Assembly: GCA_959027945.1 (NCBI GenBank) | Contig: CAUFRO010000053.1 | Location: 1 to 11,415, forward strand | Source: an uncultured Collinsella sp. | GTDB taxonomy: Bacteria; Actinomycetota; Coriobacteriia; Coriobacteriales; Coriobacteriaceae | DNA: 11,415 nt | Reading direction: 5' to 3' | Shown: positions 5,681 to 11,415 of the stretch, piece after piece | How the letters are laid out: every line of letters starts with the position of its first letter | Numbering within the stretch: the first letter of the stretch is position 1 | The notes under the pieces: generated by a model | What the model was told of the DNA's origin: nothing | What the model saw: only the letters and a program-made list of their open reading frames with translations | Databases searched by the model: none | Made by a program: the position numbers and the translations under genes

Positions 5681-7063
5681 CTATTCAAACATCTGCGGCA
5701 GGTCGATGAAGACGGTTCGATCGCTTTCGTCAGCTACGAAACCCGAACGGGAGAAGAATCCGTAGCGATGGCACTTGAGCCCCGTTGCCTCGACTTGGGT
5801 GATTTCCTCATCGACCATTTTTTGCGTGATGGGGGATTTGCGGAACTTTGCTTCGTAGAATGCGTAGCCCTCGGGGTCTTGCGTTACCACATCGAATTCG
5901 CCGCTCGTTTTGTTTGCGGGATCATCGTACCAGTACTTGCCTATGGCGTCGAAAGCTGGTTCGATCTTGCCGGTCTTGTTCTGCCGTACGAGGTATTGAC
6001 GGCAGATCTCCTCGAACATATGTGGAGCGTAGTTTTCCTCGAAGTCTTGGGAGACGTGACGATCATAGAAGACTTCTGGGTCGAGCAGCTGACGCGCAGA
6101 GGCATTGCGGAAGACGTAGCGATAGTAAAAGAGCGAAAGTGGGTCCACTACAAAGTAGCCAGACTTGCGCTTGTTCGTAGGGTCGTTGATGGGTGCACGC
6201 TTTTGGACGATTTCGAGCGACATGAGCTTGTCGAGTACGTCTGCCATGGCCGGACCGCTCGAGACGTGCGACTGTGCCAACACGTCCCCCCAACGTGAGT
6301 AACCTTGTGCGAGGGCCCCGAAAACTTCGTTGGCGTTGGTCATTTTCGAGATCTCGGCGTTGAGATAAGACGGCACTTCGCTTTCTAAGCGGGCGCCAGG
6401 TTCTGTGACGAGCTCGATGATGTTGTCGCGTACGCTTTGGGACTGATCGATGAGGCGATTGTAAAAGGGGATGCCGCCAAAAACGCTATAGAGCCGCACC
6501 TTGTCCTCGGGTGAGAACGCGGGATAGAACTTCGCAGCGTCAAAGTAATCCATGGGCTTAAGCTCAAGCGCGAGATCAATTCGCCCGTAGAGGGGGCTTT
6601 CATGCTCGATGAGGGATTTCATAATCTCAACGTAGGAGCCGCACAGGACAATGTTTAAACGTGAGCCTTCCCTGTGGGCGTCGATTGAGGTCTGGAGAAT
6701 GCTGTCTAAGCCTTTGACCGCATCTCTCAAGTAGGGGTATTCGTCAAGAACGAGGGTAATGTGCTTGTCTTTGGCCTGGGCAAACAGAAATTCGATGAGC
6801 TCGCGGATGCCTGTGAAGGCGAGCGGTGGAAAGCCCAGTGCTTCAGCAACAAGGGCGGACAGACTCTCGAGGTTGTCCGCCTCGGAGGTTTGGCGGCACT
6901 CGTAATAGACCGTTGCGGCGTCCGCCAAATCGGCTAGCGCTTGCTTGATGAGCTCACTTTTGCCGACGCGACGCCTGCCGTAAATGAGAACATTGCGCTG
7001 CTCGGGCGCCTTGAGCGTTTTCTTAATACGGGCGAGTTCACGTTCCCTGCCAATGAATTCCAC
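5681..7063 (-). CDS. Archaeal-type P-loop ATPase (ATPase_2) with DUF234-like nuclease-fold C-terminus
   Basis: This 460-residue protein starts with the family signature FIGRERELARI (3-13). It has a Walker A GRRRVGKSEL (29-38, K35/S36), a Walker B ITLVLDEYP (102-110, D107/E108) and a sensor strand IVLCGSY (138-144). A winged-helix-like part follows (about 245-300, WGDVLAQSHVSSG). The DUF234 region has VVDPLSLFYYRYVFRN (305-320). Near the end, EFDVV (389-393) and YEAKF (403-407) fit the D...ExK core of the PD-(D/E)XK nuclease fold, with a helix around E351. The role of this family in bacteria is not settled. Proposals include defence, DNA processing and a self-regulated mobile gene. The start is GTG at 7063-7061, with GGAAGGAA 8 nt before it. 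The gene is on the strand of the topoisomerase operon, but a 151-nt gap with its own promoter and SOS box suggests separate transcription. Its promoter is packed with palindromes. Confidence 0.88.
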   Translation of the reverse strand: MEFIGRERELARIKKTLKAPEQRNVLIYGRRRVGKSELIKQALADLADAATVYYECRQTSEADNLESLSALVAEALGFPPLAFTGIRELIEFLFAQAKDKHITLVLDEYPYLRDAVKGLDSILQTSIDAHREGSRLNIVLCGSYVEIMKSLIEHESPLYGRIDLALELKPMDYFDAAKFYPAFSPEDKVRLYSVFGGIPFYNRLIDQSQSVRDNIIELVTEPGARLESEVPSYLNAEISKMTNANEVFGALAQGYSRWGDVLAQSHVSSGPAMADVLDKLMSLEIVQKRAPINDPTNKRKSGYFVVDPLSLFYYRYVFRNASARQLLDPEVFYDRHVSQDFEENYAPHMFEEICRQYLVRQNKTGKIEPAFDAIGKYWYDDPANKTSGEFDVVTQDPEGYAFYEAKFRKSPITQKMVDEEITQVEATGLKCHRYGFFSRSGFVADESDRTVFIDLPQMFE

Positions 7064-7171
7064 TTACTCGGTTCCTTCCGACTTGGTTTTGTCCGAGTTA
7101 ATTGTATCGCATGAATCAGTTTATGCTCGAGTTTACTCGGACAAAACCGAGTCGGTTATGTCCGAGTAAGT
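7064..7171 (-). promoter_or_regulatory. Palindromic operator cluster and promoter of the ATPase gene
   Basis: A 23-bp element with core ACTCGGACAAAACCGAGT occurs three times: 7133-7155 (+ strand), 7147-7169 (-) and 7078-7100 (-). The first two overlap to make a 37-bp palindrome (7133-7169) in which 17 of 18 base pairs match. A fourth partial CCGAGTAA (7071-7064) lies between the Shine-Dalgarno and the GTG start. A minus-strand -10 TACAAT (7106-7101) falls between the copies and would start transcription near 7094, inside the proximal copy. No good -35 is visible. This arrangement is typical of repression by a dimeric protein, perhaps the ATPase itself through its winged helix. Confidence 0.7.
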
Positions 7172-7466
7172 TTGAAGGCGGCCGAATGCGTCTTGCTGCG
7201 CTTGCGGTTGGATACGTTGTCGAAGACGTGTCGTGCGGATTGTTGGATCGAATCGAACATTGGGACAGGCGTCTCGTTTTATGGGCCGGGGGCGTGCATG
7301 CGCGAGTCCTTTTGGCCCATAAGGAACGCTGATGGGTCGTTATTTGGGCCGCGGGTCACTTCGCGTGCGCCGTGTTTCGTCATACGCTCATAGTGGAGGT
7401 CGATGCCACGGAGTCGACTTGGGACTCGGGCAACGGATGAGCTGCAAGCCGAAAGGAGCGGTGAGG
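7172..7466. other. Intergenic region and leader of the lipoprotein gene
   Basis: No confident gene lies here. A 9-bp inverted repeat, TTATGGGCC (7279-7287) and GGCCCATAA (7314-7322), encloses a nearly palindromic GCGTGCATGCGC. It has no T-run on either strand and is not a classic terminator. Short open frames (for example 7187-7332) have mixed third-position GC and weak ribosome binding sites. No clear promoter was found for the gene at 7467, although one is expected because the upstream gene is divergent. Confidence 0.4.
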
Positions 7467-8483
7467 ATGATGAAGCCCATGACGAAGAAGCTGCTGTTAG
7501 GAATTCCCACCGTGGCGCTTTCGGCTGTGTTGGCGTGTACGCTTGCTGGCTGCGGCGGTAATGCGCCGAGTGGCTCGGGCGGGAGCGCACCTGTGCAGGA
7601 GAAGTCCAAGAAGGCCAAGGCCTATGATTCGCAGACGGTCGAGGTAGCAGGCATTACCTATGAGTCTGTGGCTCACGGTACGTTCTATCGCGGTGATGCC
7701 AAGAAGCAGGACGGCTTTTACCTGCACATCAAGATTACCAACAACAATGCAAAGAACAGGACGTTTGACTTCTTTAACGTGCACGCTGCCCAGGGCGATC
7801 TTGAGGCAGGCGACCCGTTGTTTACTTCCGGCAAGGCGGCCGTGCTCGACTACGTTGCAAGCGAGGCTCCCGATGATCTGCACAAGGGAATTGACCTTTC
7901 CAAGAGGCCAGATATCGGTCCGGGCGAGACTGTTGAGTATGTCTATTTCTGGGCACCCAAGACGGCGTACTACGGGCCCATCACTGTCGAGTTCGTAGAC
8001 GCTAACGCCCCCGCCAAGAATCATGAGGCCATGCACTTTGACACCACGGACTGCGAGACCAAGGAGTTCAAGGCGGCCGGCGGTGTGGCCGATTCTGGTG
8101 ACGCGGCCAATATGACCGGCATCGATTGCGCATCGTACAGTATCGAGGCCGCCGATGGGTACACGCTGGATTCGTCCAACGAAGAGCGCGAAAAGGCAGA
8201 CTTCTTCCACGACGAGACTGGAGGACGCCTGCACATCAGTATCTTCCCGCGTTCGCCGGAGGAAGAGGTTGCAAGCCTAGAGCAGGTCTACGAAGGCAAG
8301 GAGACAACAACCGACCAGGTCGAGTACAACGGCATAACGTGGCTGCGCTTTACCGGTCCCGACAACGGCCATACGCTGTTTGCGACGGCTCCCGCAACGG
8401 GTGAAACCGTCCGCGTGTCGATTGGCTGGAAGATCGATTGGGACGCCGCCGTGCCCATGATGGAGGCGCTAAAGCTCAAGTAG
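7467..8483 (+). CDS. Secreted lipoprotein, two-domain, Ig-like N-terminal domain
   Basis: This 338-residue protein begins with a lipoprotein signal: a Lys-bearing n-region (MMKPMTKKLL), a hydrophobic core and the lipobox LAGC with the lipidated Cys29. A Gly/Ser/Pro linker follows (30-50). Residues about 55-190 look like an Ig-like domain of the kind labelled DUF5067 or DUF4352 (strand-rich, FYLHIKITNNNAKNRTFDFF, and GPGETVEYVYFW). The second part, about 215-338, has the pattern SYSIEAADGYTL...ISIFPRS...GITWLRF...VRVSIGW seen in small extracytoplasmic domains of unknown function. It should sit on the outer face of the membrane; no substrate or enzymatic residues are evident. The ATG at 7467 (or the adjacent one at 7470) is chosen for AAAGGAG 8 nt upstream and because it makes a proper signal peptide. 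An in-frame ATG at 7332 would bury the signal behind 45 residues. Confidence 0.85.
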   Translation: MMKPMTKKLLLGIPTVALSAVLACTLAGCGGNAPSGSGGSAPVQEKSKKAKAYDSQTVEVAGITYESVAHGTFYRGDAKKQDGFYLHIKITNNNAKNRTFDFFNVHAAQGDLEAGDPLFTSGKAAVLDYVASEAPDDLHKGIDLSKRPDIGPGETVEYVYFWAPKTAYYGPITVEFVDANAPAKNHEAMHFDTTDCETKEFKAAGGVADSGDAANMTGIDCASYSIEAADGYTLDSSNEEREKADFFHDETGGRLHISIFPRSPEEEVASLEQVYEGKETTTDQVEYNGITWLRFTGPDNGHTLFATAPATGETVRVSIGWKIDWDAAVPMMEALKLK

Positions 8484-8510
8484 CGCTGTGATTCCCATGT
8501 CAGGCGACTC

Positions 8511-8546
8511 AGGGCTGGCTCCGAGTTATCGGGGCCAGCCCTTTTT
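8511..8546 (+). terminator. Intrinsic terminator of the lipoprotein gene
   Basis: GGGCTGGCTCCG (8512-8523) pairs with CGGGGCCAGCCC (8530-8541) through 12 bp with one G-U wobble and a 6-nt loop. TTTTT follows at 8542-8546, and the stop codon of the lipoprotein gene is 28 nt upstream. The reverse strand has no T-run after the stem, so it is a poor terminator for the convergent surface-protein gene. Confidence 0.92.
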
Positions 8547-8593
8547 GATGTTCGATGAGCCGAGTCGGCGTCTCTCACAAAAGTAACTAGGAG

Positions 8594-11415
8594 CTAGCGA
8601 GGCCTATCCGAATTGGCCTCATTGGCGGTGTCGATCTCGAGCGCCGTGCGGCGGGCGCTGTAGGCGACGAGGCCGGCGCCTGCCGCGGCGAGTGTTGCAG
8701 CGGCTGCCGTGAGGGGAGCGTTGGCATCGCCCGTGCCCGCAAGCGCGCCCGCTTTTCCGGAGCGCTTGTTATTGCCGTGGTCCTTGCCACTGCCGGAGCT
8801 GCTTCCGCCGGAGCCGCCGCCCTCGTCAGTACCGCCGCCACTTGAGCCACCATCGCCGTCCGCCGTCATCGGGGCGTCGTGAAGTCCTGTCGTATCCGCG
8901 CTGCCGCATACGCCGACCTGAACTTCTGAGCGTTCGCATGCCGCGTCGGGCACATGAAGCTCATGCAGTATGGCACCCAGCGCCGAGTTTGCGCCCGGTC
9001 GAATTTCCTCGAGCGTTACGGGATCGAGCGCCACCAGATTACGTGCCTTCGCATACAGTGTTACGCGTTTGCCCACTTCGTCGCTCCAACTCTCGGGAAT
9101 GGCGAAGCTCATGCGGAATTGTGCCGTGCAACCCGGTGCCAGCACGGCGTTGCCGTTGTCGGCTACCAGCGGGTGCGTTGCAAAACGTGCGCCCAACGTC
9201 TCGAGTGCGTACTTCACGTGTGCCATATCGTTGGCCGAAGCGTCCTCGGCAAGCTCTGGATCGTAGATCGATGCCATGCGTGCGTTCGCGCCGAATCCGA
9301 TGGATGCGCTGGAGAACGGCTGGTTAGAGCCCTCTCGGTACAGGTCGATCGTACCGGCGGTCAGCAAGGTGTTGCCGTCGTTTCGCACCGTGACCATAAA
9401 GGATTCACCTGCTGCTCCGGGCACCACCGCGCCCGAGGTAGCGACCGCGCCCGTCGGAGTGGCACACGCCACCAAGGGCACTTCGATGCCGCGCAGCTCT
9501 GCCTCGCTCTTCTCCGCGCTCACAATGTGTGTGGCGAGCGCGGAGAGCATACCTCCCGACGTCAAAAATGTCGTTATCTGATCGACGGGATGGTCCAGCT
9601 CGCACATCACGAACGGCTCCGTGAACAGATCGCCTGTCAAGGTGCTGGCGAAGATGCGGAAGTGCTTGCCCATCACTGCTACCGGGTTGCCTTCTTCGTC
9701 GTAGGTTTGTCCCACCTTGCCATCGGTGTTCTCTACATAGAGCACGCATCTGCCGTTGTTGCTTACGCTAAACGATGCCGGGCCACAGCCTGCGGCACCC
9801 ACGGGCTGCGTTGCAAATGCCGATGCGCCTCGCGTCCAAGTAATATGCTGCAGTTGCTCGTTGACGGTTGCCAAAAAGCCCGAATGTCGTGGCCACGGCA
9901 CCGCATGGGGCACCGTGGTGTCTGGCGACATAACGCCCCAGCCCGCAATGGACTGGCCGATCACGGCGTACGATGCGCAGCCGCAACCGTCTGCGGTCTC
10001 GTACGCAACGGGCACCACCATTTTGCCGTTGATATTCTCGGGCTCGCCCAGTTCGATACTCGACGGTGCTTGTGGAAAGCGGAGAACTTGGCGGAACGTC
10101 AGGCTGTCGCCCAAATCGTCCGACCACAGGGTAAAGCACTCCAGCGCGACCTCTGTCTCATTGCCCAGTGCCTTTTCTGCGGTGGCTCCGCGGCGATGGA
10201 GATAGGCGCCCGACAGGCGGCCGTCAACCAGCGTCTTACCCACCGTGATGCGTGGGCACTGCAGGCAATGGTAGCCATCCTCCTGAAGGCGGCCGCGCGA
10301 GATGCTGCGCCACGACGTGTGCGATATCACGCGAACTCCGTCGTTGCTTATGCGCAGGCGCACAACGGACAGTATGCCGGCTGTGCTCGCCGTATCGAAA
10401 AGGGTGTTGTCGCCAGCGGGACGTTCGCCCGAGACCAGCAGCACGTAGGCGTCCTGGTTTCTTCTTCCGTCCGTATATTCCACCACGTCGAAGTCGTAAT
10501 CGAATATGCCGTCGCGCTCCACGTCGCCCTCGCCAAACCCAAGGGGAAAATCCACGGGCGTGGGGGCGGACCACGTGCCGTTTGCCTTTGTGTGCACCAC
10601 CAGGCGCGAGCGACCATTGTCGTCGTAGCGCACCGAAGCGATACGGAACAGGCATTCTACGCCGGCAATCACCGTTAGCTTCATGTGGGCTTCGCTGAGC
10701 ACGCCGGAAAACAGCACGTTGTCGCTCGAGGGTTTTATGCCGCCACGCTCGTCCTCCGATACACCAGCAGAATTGGCGTTGGGGTCCGCAATGGCGTTCG
10801 TCGCCTGCCCGATATAGGTGTACTCATACATCGGCGCGGCGTTTTCGTCGTTCTCTATCAGTGCGTGGACGAAATGCTCGATCTGTCCCGTGTCGTCGCT
10901 TTCTGCATCCGACTCGAGCTCAATGCGCGTGACCGCTTGATCCCAATCGCGCACGACAGGCGCGACGTTTATCGCGGTGGCTGCAACCTCGGCGCGTGCG
11001 AGCAGCTCGGCGTTGGTGACGATGGTGGCCGATGCGATAAATTGCGGCACGCCGCCCGCCTTGATGTTGCCGGGCGTGCCGAAGCGGGCATCCAACGTGT
11101 AAGGCGTATCTCCACCCAATGCGAGCTCAGAGCGCTGGAGCACATACTGGTTGCCATTGTTCACCGACATATTCCACGAATCGAGGAGTGTGGGCCACGA
11201 CCCCGACCAAGCCTTGGTGGTCCACTTGAACATTACGAACTGGAGTATCACGTCGACATCGACGTCTGCGCCCACGCGCAGTCGCGGAAGCTGATGGCCG
11301 TCTGCCTTCTCGTAGCCGATGAACATCGTGAGGGACGCGGCGCCGCGTACGGCGGAGGAGGCGACGCCTGCAACGCCGGCTCCAAAGGTGACGGCAAGCC
11401 CGATCTGGATGGTGA
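8594..11415 (-). CDS. Large cell-wall-anchored surface protein with LAGTG sortase signal (5' end outside the window)
   Basis: The frame stays open to the right edge, so at least 939 residues are encoded and the true start is not visible. The ATG at 11326 is internal or uncertain. The first visible stretch is hydrophobic and small-residue rich (GLAVTFGAGVAGVASSAVRG) and could be a signal peptide, a membrane segment or a core strand. The body is strand-rich and acidic with no enzymatic signature. A CARDB- or Ig-like segment (FMVTVRNDGNTLLTAGTIDL) lies about 260 residues from the end. The C-terminus has a Gly/Ser wall-spanning linker, then LAGTG (8743-8729), an Ala-rich membrane helix and an Arg-Arg stop. 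LAxTG is the motif preferred by class E sortases of actinobacteria. After the Arg pair there are 17 more residues with several acidic ones, longer than usual for sortase substrates. The likely role is adhesion or another extracellular interaction, but this is not shown. Confidence 0.85.
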   Translation of the reverse strand, partial: TIQIGLAVTFGAGVAGVASSAVRGAASLTMFIGYEKADGHQLPRLRVGADVDVDVILQFVMFKWTTKAWSGSWPTLLDSWNMSVNNGNQYVLQRSELALGGDTPYTLDARFGTPGNIKAGGVPQFIASATIVTNAELLARAEVAATAINVAPVVRDWDQAVTRIELESDAESDDTGQIEHFVHALIENDENAAPMYEYTYIGQATNAIADPNANSAGVSEDERGGIKPSSDNVLFSGVLSEAHMKLTVIAGVECLFRIASVRYDDNGRSRLVVHTKANGTWSAPTPVDFPLGFGEGDVERDGIFDYDFDVVEYTDGRRNQDAYVLLVSGERPAGDNTLFDTASTAGILSVVRLRISNDGVRVISHTSWRSISRGRLQEDGYHCLQCPRITVGKTLVDGRLSGAYLHRRGATAEKALGNETEVALECFTLWSDDLGDSLTFRQVLRFPQAPSSIELGEPENINGKMVVPVAYETADGCGCASYAVIGQSIAGWGVMSPDTTVPHAVPWPRHSGFLATVNEQLQHITWTRGASAFATQPVGAAGCGPASFSVSNNGRCVLYVENTDGKVGQTYDEEGNPVAVMGKHFRIFASTLTGDLFTEPFVMCELDHPVDQITTFLTSGGMLSALATHIVSAEKSEAELRGIEVPLVACATPTGAVATSGAVVPGAAGESFMVTVRNDGNTLLTAGTIDLYREGSNQPFSSASIGFGANARMASIYDPELAEDASANDMAHVKYALETLGARFATHPLVADNGNAVLAPGCTAQFRMSFAIPESWSDEVGKRVTLYAKARNLVALDPVTLEEIRPGANSALGAILHELHVPDAACERSEVQVGVCGSADTTGLHDAPMTADGDGGSSGGGTDEGGGSGGSSSGSGKDHGNNKRSGKAGALAGTGDANAPLTAAAATLAAAGAGLVAYSARRTALEIDTANEANSDRPR

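Noticed and set aside
4663..5709. 348-codon plus-strand frame over subunit B
   Set aside because: Antisense shadow of the ATPase and Toprim-containing subunit B gene, with no motif of its own.
7187..7332. 48-codon plus-strand frame in the lipoprotein leader
   Set aside because: Weak ribosome binding site, third-position GC near half, no recognisable pattern.
7332..7466. 45-residue upstream extension of the lipoprotein
   Set aside because: It would bury the lipoprotein signal peptide, while AAAGGAG sits correctly before the ATG at 7467.
8511..8546. Hairpin as a bidirectional terminator for the surface-protein gene too
   Set aside because: Reading on the minus strand, the stem is followed by TGAGTCGCC with no T-run, so it supports only plus-strand termination.
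8954..10678. 574-codon plus-strand frame over the surface-protein gene
   Set aside because: Composition rich in Arg, Cys and His, typical of an antisense frame in high-GC DNA. The minus-strand gene ends in a coherent linker-LAGTG-helix-Arg signal.

Overview
The window looks like chromosomal DNA of a high-GC Gram-positive, most likely an actinobacterium of the Coriobacteriia (Collinsella or a relative). The evidence is the high third-position GC, the shape of the promoters and ribosome binding sites, a class-E-type sortase signal (LAGTG), and a divergent second type IIA topoisomerase pair. The taxonomic call rests on pattern recognition and was not searched.

Layout. Positions 1-550 hold no confidently identified gene. 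They do hold a perfect 19-bp inverted repeat (149-199) built from two GTTTCGAAAC palindromes, followed by a small ORF (209-403) with a good Shine-Dalgarno sequence. A flavodoxin-fold protein with an iron-sulfur-flavoprotein cysteine motif lies at 551-1081 (+). It converges on a minus-strand topoisomerase operon, and a bidirectional terminator (1151-1203) separates them. The operon reads subunit B (5529-3532) then subunit A (3486-1246). A promoter-like sequence and a consensus Gram-positive LexA/SOS box (5629-5642) lie upstream of it. Further upstream on the same strand is an archaeal-type ATPase with a DUF234-like C-terminal half (7063-5681). Its promoter is embedded in three copies of a 23-bp operator-like element, two of which form a 37-bp near-perfect palindrome. 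A lipoprotein gene (7467-8483, +) ends at a strong intrinsic terminator. It faces a large LAGTG-anchored surface protein gene (11415-8594, -) that runs off the right edge of the window.

Working picture. This is not one pathway but housekeeping or accessory genes side by side: a DNA-topology module that may be damage-inducible, a tightly controlled ATPase/nuclease-like protein, a redox flavoprotein and two cell-envelope proteins. The most interesting signals are regulatory: the SOS box before the topoisomerase operon, the palindrome cluster before the ATPase gene, and the inverted repeat at 149-199 that would pair over a ribosome binding site. The Ala at the quinolone-contact position of the topoisomerase A subunit is also worth checking. 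No tRNA, rRNA, CRISPR array or insertion sequence was seen.
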